Of a stretch of DNA of 37,499 nt, positions 7,428-16,227 are shown piece after piece. The notes beneath the pieces were generated by a model that was not told the origin of the DNA, did no database searches, and saw only the letters and a program-made list of their open reading frames with translations. Source of the DNA: an uncultured Lachnospiraceae bacterium (GTDB lineage: Bacteria > Bacillota > Clostridia > Lachnospirales > Lachnospiraceae); contig CASCWU010000026.1 in assembly GCA_949155905.1 (NCBI GenBank), positions 1 to 37,499 of the forward strand, written 5' to 3'. Position numbers and translations under genes: made by a program. The number at the start of each line of letters is the position of its first letter. Within the stretch, counting starts at the first letter, position 1.

Positions 7428-9038
7428 ATGAAACTTCGTACCAAGCTTACCCTGCTCTCCGTTTTCTTTACTGTCTCCACACTAAGCCTCTGCCTCCTGT
7501 TGGTTCTGCGGCTGGTAACAGACAACCTGCGCCAGGCCGATGAACAGAACCTGCAAAAAAGCCTGCAAATGTGCAGCGCTAACCTTCGTTCTGCCACCAA
7601 CAATTCCCCCGCCTCCTGGCAGGCTACGACGCTCCGCAGCGTTGTCCACTATCAGTTTAGCCTCTATGCCAGGCTTTTGCAAGACGAAAACACACTGTAT
7701 TCTCTTGCTTCACAAAGCAATACTTCCCAAAACGATGCCTCCCAAAGCGGTGGTGAGCCTGCTGTCTATCTCTACAACCTTTCCCCTTATCAGCCTATGA
7801 ACCAGATCCCGCCGGAACAGCTCTCTCTAAAAGAAGACGGCGAGGTTCTTCTGCGGCGCAGCGCTACGGCGGATGCTCCTTCTCTCTTGCTGGGCGGCGT
7901 TGGCTTCTCGGTTTCCGACCAACATTTTTATCTTTATATCAGTATGGACACCTCTGGCACCCAGGCGCAAATCTCCCGGCTCCGTCTGATCTTTTTCCTT
8001 ATTTTGCTGGTTGCATCCTTTAGTCTGGCCATCCTTCTTACTCTTCTAATCCGCCGGGCGTTCCACCCGATAGAACAGTTGAATACACAGGTGCAGGCAA
8101 TCGCTGCGGAAAACTACAGACGGCATCCAGAATACGTTCACCAATCGGAATACAGAGATAAAGACCAAAAAAACATATTGGCACATTTTCCTAAATCCGC
8201 AGACGAAATCACCCAGCTTTCCTGTTCTTTCTACCAGATGGCGGATTCCGTTGAGGAAACCATCCACGCCCTCGACGCTCAGGTAAACAAGCAGCGGCTT
8301 TTGCTGGCGGCGCTGACCCATGAGCTGAAAACTCCAATGACCGCTATTATTGGCTACTCGGACAGCCTGCTGCATATGCCGCTTTCCGAAGCACAGCGGC
8401 TTCAGTGCGCCCAAAGCATCCAGGAGGCCGGAAAACGTACCGAAGCTCTTTCCCAAAAAATGATGGAGCTAATTGGCCTAACGGAAAACGGCCAGATAGA
8501 AGCAAGAAGCTTTCCGGCAGAGGAGCTTTTACAGATCATCCGGAAGGAATTCCCTTACGGGCTTTCGGTAGAATGTTCCTTTCCAACGCTTTACGGCGAT
8601 CCGGTTTTGCTGCACAGCCTGGTACGGAATTTAGTAGAAAACGCTTTCAAAGCCTGCGGCGTCTCCTCAACCTCTGGATCGCATAGCGTACCAGAGGTTT
8701 CCTCCAAAGGCACCTTCGGTACTGACTCTTCCTATTCCACCGAAGCTCCTCGCTGTCCAGGGGAATTTGTAAAAATTTCTATCAAAAAATCTTCTTCCTC
8801 TCTTATCGCCATCGCCGTTTCTGACCGGGGCTGTGGTATCCCACCGGAGCAGATCGCCCTGGTAACGGAGCCGTTTTACCGGGTAGATAAGGCACGTTCC
8901 CGAAAACAGGGCGGCGTCGGGCTGGGGCTTGCACTCTGTCGACTGATTGCCGAACGGCATGGCGGACGGCTGGAAATTGAAAGTGAGCCAGGGAGGGGGA
9001 CTACGGTAACTGCTTTTCTAGTTCCAAATCTATCGTAG
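7428..9038 (+). CDS. Sensor histidine kinase, partner of the regulator at 5887
   Basis: A 536-residue kinase with two membrane segments (about 7-30 and 185-208) around a 150-residue extracellular sensor, then a HAMP-like region, the phosphoacceptor helix with His298 (AALTHELKTPMTAIIGYSDS), N box (VRNLVENAFKAC, about 399-410) and glycine boxes DRGCGIP (466) and GGVGLGLALC (495). Between N box and G1 is an unusual Ser/Thr/Gly-rich insert, about residues 411-444, and the sensor domain has another Ser/Gln-rich stretch (SQSNTSQNDASQSG). The start overlaps the TGA of the vestigial regulator end, and GGAAAGGAT lies upstream. Because the intervening debris may stop transcription, its expression with the regulator is uncertain. 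The signal sensed is unknown. Confidence 0.9.
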   Translation: MKLRTKLTLLSVFFTVSTLSLCLLLVLRLVTDNLRQADEQNLQKSLQMCSANLRSATNNSPASWQATTLRSVVHYQFSLYARLLQDENTLYSLASQSNTSQNDASQSGGEPAVYLYNLSPYQPMNQIPPEQLSLKEDGEVLLRRSATADAPSLLLGGVGFSVSDQHFYLYISMDTSGTQAQISRLRLIFFLILLVASFSLAILLTLLIRRAFHPIEQLNTQVQAIAAENYRRHPEYVHQSEYRDKDQKNILAHFPKSADEITQLSCSFYQMADSVEETIHALDAQVNKQRLLLAALTHELKTPMTAIIGYSDSLLHMPLSEAQRLQCAQSIQEAGKRTEALSQKMMELIGLTENGQIEARSFPAEELLQIIRKEFPYGLSVECSFPTLYGDPVLLHSLVRNLVENAFKACGVSSTSGSHSVPEVSSKGTFGTDSSYSTEAPRCPGEFVKISIKKSSSSLIAIAVSDRGCGIPPEQIALVTEPFYRVDKARSRKQGGVGLGLALCRLIAERHGGRLEIESEPGRGTTVTAFLVPNLS

Positions 9039-9135
9039 TTATCTGGTCAGCTCTGCAAAATCAATATACAGATCCTCATACAGATTTACCTTTATAATAG
9101 AATCAAAGGTATCTGGAATATTCCGGTTGTCCTTT

Positions 9136-10965
9136 TCAGTCTATTTCATAAATCTCACATCGATCCAACTCTGTATTCCAAACCCCATAATCCCGTGGCC
9201 GATACTCTATCCCCGGCAAGCCTGCCGGGCGATTGTCCCGTCCTGCCAGCTCTCCGACCAACCGGTTATACAGATTGGTAGTAACGCGGATTTCTAACTG
9301 GTTACATCCTGGATGAAGCAGCCCGGTCAAATCCGCCTCCTTCAGAACCTGATCCGGGAACGGTGCCATAGTTCCATTTACTTTTACCTGAAAGGTATCC
9401 GAGACTCTCGCCAGGTGCAGGCGGTAAGCCGCATCCGGATCTAGCGAATCAAGCTGGCATACCACATGATAAACCCCATATCCGGCGAAGTGTTCCAAGG
9501 ATGGCTCCAGGCTTCTCCAAGGCCGTAGCTGTTCTGGTGCCAAAGCTGTCAAATCCAGCACCCTTTCCTTCTCCGCAAAATGGCTGCGTAGGAACGAAGA
9601 AGAATGCTTTCCTGATTCCTCCTGGTCAGGCAAGAACTCACAGAATGTCAATTTCTGGAACTCTAGTGGAATCCTTCTGGATAATTGGCCCTTTTCTACC
9701 CGTTCTGAGCCTGTACCTGGCACCAGCGCCAAAATTACCAGCTCATCTTCTTCGATAGAGACCATAACCTCCGTTCTCCCTTTCCTACAGGAAGCCGGAA
9801 GCAAGGCCAGTTTCCCATTCCACGGATTGCACTGATAGACGTTCCCTTCCCCCAAAAGGGAAACCGAAATCTCCCGGCGGTTGCGCCTTCCAGACCTCCG
9901 ATAGCCTGGCTTTATCGTAGAAGGATTGTACTGCATAAATTCCTGGTTTTCCTCTTCCCCCTTCTCATCCGAGCCATGACGGACACGGTTATACGCATAC
10001 AGCATATGATACGCCACACCGACGCTTCCGTTATCTCTTTCCCTTCCTTCTATATGCAGTGCTGTCATCACGTCACCGGAGCCGGAAAGCATCGTCCGTG
10101 GGAAAATCCCGTGTTTGCTTAAAACAGCTGGCACTTCCTGGAGCGAAGCAACATGGATCAGCCTGCTCTCACGCCAGACGGCCTCCATCCTTCTTCTCCA
10201 TTCCTGTCTCTGTTCTTCTGATCTCCATTCTGTATAATAACGTCCGCTTTCCGGCTTCCTGCCAATCCAGAAAACCGGGAAGCCATCTGCCAGCAGCTCC
10301 TGTACTTTTTCCAAAAAGGCAGCCGATACCCATTCCTGCTCCGGGACAATCAGGCACTGGTACCCTACTCCATCTGCATCCAGCAACCCATCCTTTACCC
10401 GGCAGACTGGCAAGGACAGCAGAGCAGGCGAGACGGTTTCATAGAAATAGCCGGAATTCAGCAGCAGCCCGTCATCTGGGTAAAAGCAAAATTCCGAACC
10501 AATGCCGCTGTTGGAGTAGCTTTGCCGATAGATCGCACAATCTACCCTGGCCTGTTTTAAAAACAGTGCGTTCATACGAGCAACCGTATCCAGGCAGCCC
10601 CTGGCATCCTCGATCAAGAGCGTCCGGTCCCAATAATTCGATACAAATTTGCCAAAGCCTTCAAAGCCCGGCCATTCCACACCTGGAAGATTCCCATCTA
10701 CAGAATGAGGCCCATAATAAGCACCGGAATAAGAGCCGCCATGCAAGACCTGTGCGTTCATCCCAGACATCAAAGCACGCTTTATCCACCAAAACAAATC
10801 CTCATAATCCTGGCCGTAGCTATGCCCAAACTCGGCTGCACATTCAAAGGAATACCGCTTTTTTCTGCCCAGATGCGCGGCTGCCGCCGGCATCCAATAG
10901 CGGATTTTTGGCCGCGCCTCATTTGGGATTTCCTTCCATTCTTTTATTTGAAAGTCCTCTTTCAT
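9136..10965 (-). CDS. GH106-like alpha-L-rhamnosidase, short form lacking the N-terminal part
   Basis: I start at MKEDFQIKEW because GAGGAGGACAGAG precedes that ATG; this gives 609 residues. The N-terminal third (RKKRYSFECAAEFGHSYGQD, NAQVLHGGSYSGAYYGP, ARMNALFLKQARVDCAIYRQ) resembles the second half of the catalytic region of GH106 rhamnosidases. The C-terminal part (YRLHLARVSDTFQVKVNGT to EYRPRDYGVWN) is a typical galactose-binding-like beta-sandwich. GH106 proteins are usually around 1000 residues, so about 400 N-terminal residues are absent. No signal peptide is seen. A good ribosome site argues for a translated gene, but without the full barrel, activity is doubtful. It follows the binding lipoprotein by 83 bases on the same strand, so an L-rhamnoside-related role of the unit is possible. 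Confidence 0.6.
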   Translation of the reverse strand: MKEDFQIKEWKEIPNEARPKIRYWMPAAAAHLGRKKRYSFECAAEFGHSYGQDYEDLFWWIKRALMSGMNAQVLHGGSYSGAYYGPHSVDGNLPGVEWPGFEGFGKFVSNYWDRTLLIEDARGCLDTVARMNALFLKQARVDCAIYRQSYSNSGIGSEFCFYPDDGLLLNSGYFYETVSPALLSLPVCRVKDGLLDADGVGYQCLIVPEQEWVSAAFLEKVQELLADGFPVFWIGRKPESGRYYTEWRSEEQRQEWRRRMEAVWRESRLIHVASLQEVPAVLSKHGIFPRTMLSGSGDVMTALHIEGRERDNGSVGVAYHMLYAYNRVRHGSDEKGEEENQEFMQYNPSTIKPGYRRSGRRNRREISVSLLGEGNVYQCNPWNGKLALLPASCRKGRTEVMVSIEEDELVILALVPGTGSERVEKGQLSRRIPLEFQKLTFCEFLPDQEESGKHSSSFLRSHFAEKERVLDLTALAPEQLRPWRSLEPSLEHFAGYGVYHVVCQLDSLDPDAAYRLHLARVSDTFQVKVNGTMAPFPDQVLKEADLTGLLHPGCNQLEIRVTTNLYNRLVGELAGRDNRPAGLPGIEYRPRDYGVWNTELDRCEIYEID

Positions 10966-11048
10966 CTCTGTCCTCCTCTTCTTACAGGGTGGAACCAAAT
11001 ACCCTGGTCCCACCCTGCTGCCTGCAAGCCTATGCTATTTTCTCTCCG

Positions 11049-12812
11049 TTATCTTTGCAGATACCGGTCATAGGCCGCCTGTTTATATTTTGTACATTCC
11101 TCTAAGCCAAGCTGCTCCAAAGTCTGTAAAAAGGTATCAAAATGATCTGTTGTGTCGTTTCCTAAAATGACGTTTACTGTATACTCATCTACTGCTGTAG
11201 ATAAATCGGTATAACGGCTGTTATAAGCAGTGCCTTCTTCCTCTGTCATACTGATTGCATTCGGAATGACCATTTTCGTGCCGTCTGAATTCCATACGTC
11301 AATCTCCTCTGAAATCCCTTCTGCCAAGGTATCCTCCAGCCTCTGCCAGTTATACAGCCCGATGCAGTTGCCAGGTCCTGCCGCAATTGTGGTATTCTTT
11401 AAGGTGTCGCTGGCAGAATGCCCCTCTGGATTATTTAAGACATATTCTGTCAGATGGTAACGACCAGATGCCTCGTCATACGTATAGGTTTCATTTTCCA
11501 GACCATAGTTATTGAACAGCATAGCTTCTGTTGTATATTGATAATCCAGCCATTTTGCTGCAAGCTCTACATCCTTACAATTTGTCGTCACTACGGCATG
11601 GCAGTCATTCACTGCACTATTTACTTGGCGGAATTCTGTATTTTCTCCCACATTTAAAACCGGATTCTTCACTGCTGCCAGGTAAAACCCTTCCTCTACC
11701 TGAAATCCCATATTTTTATATCCTTCCGCCAGGAATCCATTGATTGTCGGAAAGGCACCACATTTTCCACCTACTACAGCCTCATTCCCGGCCATAAGGC
11801 GACCTGTACCATCTGTCGTAAAATTTGGGTCAATGTACCCAGCGGCAAACCAGGAAGCCATCAGCTCTAAGTACTCCTTATAGGCTGGCTGAGCTGGGCC
11901 AAACTTAACCATTCCCCCATCCAAATAAAAATCACTGGTAATGCCATAGGCAGAGGTAAATGCCTCGGACATCACGCTCCCATCTGCCCCGACGACCAAA
12001 GGGTACTCGCAACCGATTTCCTGTTTAAAGGCTTCCAGCATCGTCGTCCAATCGTCTATCGTCACCGGAAGCTCCATCTCCAGCCGATCCAGCCAGTCCT
12101 TCCGCACTACCATCCCCGCCCAGGCACGTTCTGCGGCAAGCTCTGCATCGTTACAGGTCAGGGAATACATTCCTATGTATTTACCCGTATCGGTCACTAC
12201 CCCTTTCGCTACCTCCTCATTTGACTGAATCCATCCATAATAATGAGGCATAATACTTGTGACGTAAGGCGTCATATCCACCAATACCCCTTCTTCTACT
12301 CCCTTTTCCAACCCGCCAGGGTAAGAAACGCCTGCCTGGTATAAAATATCTGGATAGTCCCCAGAAGCAAGCAGCAGACCATACTTTTCACTCGCTTCCC
12401 CGGAATTGACCAGATTGTAATTGATCTTCACATTTGTCCGCTTTTCCATTTCTGCAGCCGCCGGGATTTCCTGCGGGCTGTCTAAATATTCATTGCTCCA
12501 AATCCACCAGATGGACAGCTCGGCTGGTTCCTCGGAAAGCGGAAGCCCTTCTTGTGAATCTTGATTTTCCGGCTGTCCTGTCTGGCCTTGGCCACCTGTC
12601 TCCTGCTTTCCGATCTGGCTGCCTGATGTGTCCCCAGAGGCCACAGAATCCTGTTTTTCCTCTGGCTTTGTTTTTGCACAACCGGACAGCAGCAGGCAGC
12701 AGCACGCCAAAAGGGCAAGCGGCCTGGCTAACCATCCAAACACAGACGAATAGCGGTATCCTTTGTGCCTTCCTGCCTGTCTGTTTTTCCTGCACATACC
12801 TTGTTTCTGCAT
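11049..12812 (-). CDS. LplA-type extracellular solute-binding lipoprotein
   Basis: A 587-residue precursor with a long signal peptide ending in the lipobox LLSGC (Cys about 45), then a Gln/Gly-rich linker (GSQIGKQETGGQGQTGQP) and a family-1-type solute-binding domain: ELSIWWIWSNEYLDSP, NVKINYNLVNSGEASEKYGL, LASGDYPDILY, and a C-terminal ETYTYDEASGRYHLTEYVLN. Proteins of this large LplA/LipO group feed oligosaccharides or glycosides to ABC permeases of the LplB/YtcP type. AGGAGG (12819-12824) precedes the ATG. The permease genes normally found alongside are not in this window, so the lipoprotein is an orphan or uses permeases encoded elsewhere. It is divergent from an AraC regulator, which likely controls it. 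Confidence 0.87.
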   Translation of the reverse strand: MQKQGMCRKNRQAGRHKGYRYSSVFGWLARPLALLACCCLLLSGCAKTKPEEKQDSVASGDTSGSQIGKQETGGQGQTGQPENQDSQEGLPLSEEPAELSIWWIWSNEYLDSPQEIPAAAEMEKRTNVKINYNLVNSGEASEKYGLLLASGDYPDILYQAGVSYPGGLEKGVEEGVLVDMTPYVTSIMPHYYGWIQSNEEVAKGVVTDTGKYIGMYSLTCNDAELAAERAWAGMVVRKDWLDRLEMELPVTIDDWTTMLEAFKQEIGCEYPLVVGADGSVMSEAFTSAYGITSDFYLDGGMVKFGPAQPAYKEYLELMASWFAAGYIDPNFTTDGTGRLMAGNEAVVGGKCGAFPTINGFLAEGYKNMGFQVEEGFYLAAVKNPVLNVGENTEFRQVNSAVNDCHAVVTTNCKDVELAAKWLDYQYTTEAMLFNNYGLENETYTYDEASGRYHLTEYVLNNPEGHSASDTLKNTTIAAGPGNCIGLYNWQRLEDTLAEGISEEIDVWNSDGTKMVIPNAISMTEEEGTAYNSRYTDLSTAVDEYTVNVILGNDTTDHFDTFLQTLEQLGLEECTKYKQAAYDRYLQR

Positions 12813-12874
12813 AGTTTTCTCCTCCTTTTTTCTTGGCAGGAGCCTTCCCCCCTGCCATCTTAGAATCTACCATC

Positions 12875-12903
12875 ACTATAACGAAAAACAGAAAAAGCAA
12901 CAA
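12875..12903 (-). promoter_or_regulatory. Putative promoter of the solute-binding protein gene
   Basis: On the minus strand TTGTTG (12898-12903) and TATAGT (12875-12880) are 17 bases apart. It lies in the 216-base divergent region shared with the AraC gene, 60 bases before the lipoprotein start. Confidence 0.5.
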
Positions 12904-12958
12904 TATCCCACCGAAACCATCCAAAAGCAAAAACTGTAACCTTATGTAATCAAAAAAG

Positions 12959-12987
12959 TTGAAAAGCCAGAACATTGGTGTTATAGT
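12959..12987 (+). promoter_or_regulatory. Putative promoter of the AraC-family gene
   Basis: TTGAAA (12959-12964) and TATAGT (12982-12987) are 17 bases apart, 40 bases before the ATG at 13029. The two divergent promoters are 55 bases apart, close enough for one regulator to affect both. Confidence 0.6.
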
Positions 12988-13028
12988 AGAAATATCCATT
13001 ATCAAACTATATTGCAAGGAAACCAGCT

Positions 13029-13811
13029 ATGGAACAAACATGGGAACAGCTCATCAGCCATTGTATGGGAAAAAATCTTCCTGTTATCCCATCCACGGAG
13101 GAACAGCAAAGGCTAAGCGAAAGCTTCTACTCCGACCAGATCCACCATTTAAAGACATACAGGGATGCCCAGCTTAACTTTGACAGGAGGAAGGATGGGA
13201 TTTCCCATTTTTTAGGAATTCTTCCGAGTGGGGATTTTTTCCATGGCCTAAACCCAGTCCCTGACCGCAGCACAATTTACGTCCATGACTTTTATGAACT
13301 TATGTATGTATTAAAAGGAGAATTTCAAATTGGCATACATGATGGTATTATCGTATTACAGGAAGGGGATATCTGCTTAATGGATGCCCAATGCGTTCAT
13401 TGGGACTTAAATGCAGGCGTAGATTCCACTACCTTCTATCTGACAGAAGAGAATCTAGAGAAAAAAAGAGTCCGCTTCCATCCCAAAAAGGAACAGCTCC
13501 TCATTCAGACCGAGCATTACATTTTAGCACATTTGGATACGGTAACAGCTTCCAGCCTGGCTCAAAATTTGCATTATAATACTCGTTACTACAATCGTCT
13601 GATCCAGGAGTGTTATCATATGACCTTAACCGAATACATCCAAAAGAAAAAGCTTAATGAGGCCAAGCGGCTGCTTTGTTGTACCAGGCTGCCCATTCAT
13701 GAAATCATTTCACGGGTCGGCTACCAAAACCGGAATTATTTTTATAAGCTGTTCTACAAAGAAATGGCAATGACGCCACAAGAATATCGCAAACAATATC
13801 TCAACCAATAA
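13029..13811 (+). CDS. AraC-family transcriptional regulator with cupin sensor domain
   Basis: A 260-residue regulator. Residues about 75-150 form an AraC-type cupin fold (YVHDFYELMYVLKGEFQIGI, LQEGDICLMDAQCVH), the usual ligand-sensing part. The C-terminal 100 residues hold two helix-turn-helix motifs: TASSLAQNLHYNTRYYNRLI and PIHEIISRVGYQNRNYFYKL, closing with the family signature FYKEMAMTPQEYRKQY. The gene is divergent from the LplA-type lipoprotein and rhamnosidase-like gene, the standard arrangement for a local activator of sugar uptake. The ligand is not known. A weak AAGGA (13016-13020) precedes the start. The two-component regulator follows 34 bases downstream on the same strand but belongs to a different functional unit. 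Confidence 0.9.
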   Translation: MEQTWEQLISHCMGKNLPVIPSTEEQQRLSESFYSDQIHHLKTYRDAQLNFDRRKDGISHFLGILPSGDFFHGLNPVPDRSTIYVHDFYELMYVLKGEFQIGIHDGIIVLQEGDICLMDAQCVHWDLNAGVDSTTFYLTEENLEKKRVRFHPKKEQLLIQTEHYILAHLDTVTASSLAQNLHYNTRYYNRLIQECYHMTLTEYIQKKKLNEAKRLLCCTRLPIHEIISRVGYQNRNYFYKLFYKEMAMTPQEYRKQYLNQ

Positions 13812-13845
13812 ACGACACTATTTTTATATAAAGGGGCAATCTACC

Positions 13846-14652
13846 ATGGAAAAAATTCTGATCGTAGAGGACGACGAGCTGCTCAACGATGGTCTCTGCT
13901 ACCACTTGCAAAAAAACGGCTACAACCCCGTGCCTGCCTATACCTTGGAGCAGGCCAGGAATCTGATCGATACTGAAAAAATGGAAAAAGCCAAAACAGC
14001 CGAGAAAACCTGGGCGCTGTTTCTTTTGGATATCCATTTCCCAGATGGAGACGGGCTTCGTTTTGCTAAGGAGCTGCGGCAAAAAAGTGCTGCGCCTATC
14101 ATCTTCCTGACCGCCCAAGACATGGACGAGGATATGATCCGGGGCTTTGAAGCTGGAGCCGACGACTATATCACCAAGCCCTTTAACATCAAAATCCTGA
14201 TGCAGCGGGTTCAGGCTGTTTTGAAACGCTATCAGATCAGTTTAGAGAAAGCCTCTCAGGTATCCATTTCTTCAGCACCAGCTTTTGCAACCACGGCTTC
14301 TACGGCTTCTGTTTCCTCAACCGGGACTTCTGCGGAACTCCCTTCTCCTTCTGTCTCCTTCGGAGATCTGGAGGTCAATTTCGAGACTATGACAGCCAAG
14401 AAGCATGGCGTCCCTCTCCTTCTCACCCCGACAGAATGGAAGCTTCTGGTGATTTTCTGCCGCCATCCCGGACAAATTTTAACGAGGCAGCTCCTTTTAG
14501 AACGGCTCTGGGATCAGGATGGCAATTTCGTAGACGAACACACCCTGACGATCAACATCAGCCGCCTACGGAAAAAGATCGAAGACGGCAGCGACACCTA
14601 TATCAAAACGGTATATGGGATGGGCTATCAGTGGATGGTAACGGCTCATTGA
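13846..14652 (+). CDS. OmpR-family response regulator with long Ser/Thr/Ala-rich linker
   Basis: A 268-residue regulator, longer than the usual 220-235. The receiver domain has the acidic pair EDD (8-10), phosphoacceptor Asp62 (FLLDIHFPDGDG) and Lys in DYITKPFN; Asp62 is about ten positions later than normal because of a Lys/Glu-rich insert (DTEKMEKAKTAEKT). A Ser/Thr/Ala/Pro-rich linker of about 35 residues (SSAPAFATTASTASVSSTGT) joins it to a complete winged-helix domain (LTPTEWKLLVIFCRHPGQIL, VDEHTLTINISRLRKKIE, YGMGYQW). AAAGGGG precedes the start. It is followed by its kinase gene and most likely controls the FtsX-type exporter at 17130, as in BceRS/VraRS-like systems that sense cell-envelope-active peptides. 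Confidence 0.9.
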   Translation: MEKILIVEDDELLNDGLCYHLQKNGYNPVPAYTLEQARNLIDTEKMEKAKTAEKTWALFLLDIHFPDGDGLRFAKELRQKSAAPIIFLTAQDMDEDMIRGFEAGADDYITKPFNIKILMQRVQAVLKRYQISLEKASQVSISSAPAFATTASTASVSSTGTSAELPSPSVSFGDLEVNFETMTAKKHGVPLLLTPTEWKLLVIFCRHPGQILTRQLLLERLWDQDGNFVDEHTLTINISRLRKKIEDGSDTYIKTVYGMGYQWMVTAH

Positions 14653-14734
14653 CGATGAAGCACTGCTCACAGCAGAACAGCAGAACAGAATACCAGAATA
14701 TGATACGATTTCCCATCAGAAAGGATCTTACAAT

Positions 14735-15769
14735 ATGAACAACATTCCCTTTTTTATTTCCTCCAGCCTTCCTCTTTTCCTCCTTTTTCTCTCCGGATCC
14801 ACACTTTCGGCATTTGGCTCCTATTTCTATTTCCGCCGCCAATACCGTATCCTGACGCAGGCCATCTGCGACGATCTGGACAGCCTTATCTCCGGCGCTT
14901 CTTTCCCTGCTCCGTCTGCCTCTACAGCAAAGCAAAAAGCCGCCTCCAGACGACATTCCAGGCAGGGTAAAAACTCCGGGCAGCGGATCCATAGTGCAGA
15001 GTTAGAAACACAGTCCTCAAAAATCCGGGCAAAACTAGAAGCAATTTTCACTTTTACAGAACATTCCAAAAAGGAAACCACCCTGCGCCTCCAAGAGGTG
15101 CAGCAAATGATTTCCGATATTTCCCATCAGCTAAAAACGCCGCTTTCCAATGTCCTCCTATACAGCGATACGCTGGAAGCCTGTGGGGAGCTGGGGGAGG
15201 ACGGCCAGCGTTTTCTCTCTGTCCTGCAAGGGCAAATCCGTAAACTGGAATTTCTGGTACAATCCCTGATCAAAATGTCTCGTCTGGAAAGCCATATGCT
15301 TCTTTTGCAGCCAGAAGCTACCCCACTGTTTCCTACCCTTTCCAAAGCAATCTCCGCCATTCTGCCTGCTGCCAACCAAAAAAATCTAAAGCTCCAGGTA
15401 GATTGTCCCGAACAGCTTCCGCTCCAGTTTGATCCAAAATGGACCGAAGAAGCGATTTTCAATGTATTGGACAATGCGGTCAAATACACTCCCTCCGGCG
15501 GCAGTATCACTATCCGGGTGGAGCCATGGCAGCTTTATACCCGGATTCAGATCACCGATACCGGCATCGGTATTAATCCCCAGCATCAAAATGATATTTT
15601 CAAACGCTTTTACCGAGAAAACCGCGTCCGGCATGAGGAAGGCGTCGGCATCGGCCTGTACCTGACACGGGAAATCCTGGAACGGCAGGGCGGCTATATT
15701 ACTGTCACCTCTGCCCCGGAAAAAGGAAGCAGCTTCTCCTTATTCCTGCCGAATCAAACAGCCGGCTGA
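14735..15769 (+). CDS. Small sensor histidine kinase, partner of the regulator at 13846
   Basis: This 344-residue kinase has only one clear N-terminal membrane stretch (about 5-33, FFISSSLPLFLLFLSGSTLS) and no sizeable external domain, so it resembles kinases that take their signal from an associated ABC transporter. A Ser/Ala/Lys-rich segment (about 54-95) precedes the phosphoacceptor helix with His131 (ISDISHQLKTPLSNVLLYSD). N box (AIFNVLDNAVKYTPSGG), G1 (ITDTGIGI) and G2 (GVGIGLYLTREILERQGG) are intact. AGAAAGGAT precedes the ATG. The downstream transporter pair begins 1360 bases later, after reversed remnants of a related system. The exact signal is unknown. Confidence 0.9.
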   Translation: MNNIPFFISSSLPLFLLFLSGSTLSAFGSYFYFRRQYRILTQAICDDLDSLISGASFPAPSASTAKQKAASRRHSRQGKNSGQRIHSAELETQSSKIRAKLEAIFTFTEHSKKETTLRLQEVQQMISDISHQLKTPLSNVLLYSDTLEACGELGEDGQRFLSVLQGQIRKLEFLVQSLIKMSRLESHMLLLQPEATPLFPTLSKAISAILPAANQKNLKLQVDCPEQLPLQFDPKWTEEAIFNVLDNAVKYTPSGGSITIRVEPWQLYTRIQITDTGIGINPQHQNDIFKRFYRENRVRHEEGVGIGLYLTREILERQGGYITVTSAPEKGSSFSLFLPNQTAG

Positions 15770-15775
15770 TGTCAA

Positions 15776-16227
15776 GCGGATATTCGCAATTCGCTTCGCT
15801 ACTTGCCTGATAAGAAAAAGGGACATTTCTTTTGGACAGCCCAGGGTGGATGAGCGCCCCATTACAAGAAAATAGCAAGCAGACCATGGATAAAATCCTG
15901 CCATCCCTGAACTTGACAGAATCACATTGAGTAAGATAACTGCAGCAATGGCAATCAACGGCGCAACAAATCCTTTCGTTCTTATTGTAAGGTAAAGAAG
16001 AGGAGTCTGTGTAGCCCCTAGCAGCAGCCCTCCCCAAAGCATTTTTATAAGGAAAAAAGAAAAGAGGGAACTGTAAGCTGCGCTACCGGGATAAAGCAGT
16101 TGCACAAAAGAGCGAACAGCAAAATTTCCAACCAGGAAAATTTCAGCAATTCCCTCACCTCCCGTTATTTGCCTGAAATGCTCTTCCAGGCTATTCTCAC
16201 AAGTATGCGCTTCCGAAACCGCCAATA
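15776..16227 (-). pseudogene. Remnant of ABC-2 type (bacitracin/lantibiotic immunity-like) ATPase C-terminus and permease
   Basis: Reading leftwards, NSLEEHFRQITGGEGIAEIF is the typical last stretch of a BcrA-type ATPase, and the frame then runs into a hydrophobic permease C-terminus: LIKMLWGGLLLGATQTPLLY, FVAPLIAIAAVILLNVILSS and FYPWSACYFLVMG, which resembles lantibiotic-immunity ABC-2 permeases. The ATPase middle and most of the permease are missing, and there is no start or ribosome site. The remnant converges on the intact kinase gene. It is a relic of a detoxification exporter and encodes nothing likely to work. Confidence 0.75.

Noticed and set aside
10059..11105. Long plus-strand frame of 348 codons opposite the rhamnosidase-like gene
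   Set aside because: Ser/Pro/Arg-rich composition, no ribosome site and exact overlap with a recognisable gene on the other strand mark it as a shadow.
12838..12861. GGCAGG/CCTGCC hairpin in the solute-binding protein leader as a terminator or riboswitch
   Set aside because: The stem is only six bases and is followed by A-rich, not T-rich, sequence in the transcribed direction; no riboswitch consensus is recognisable.
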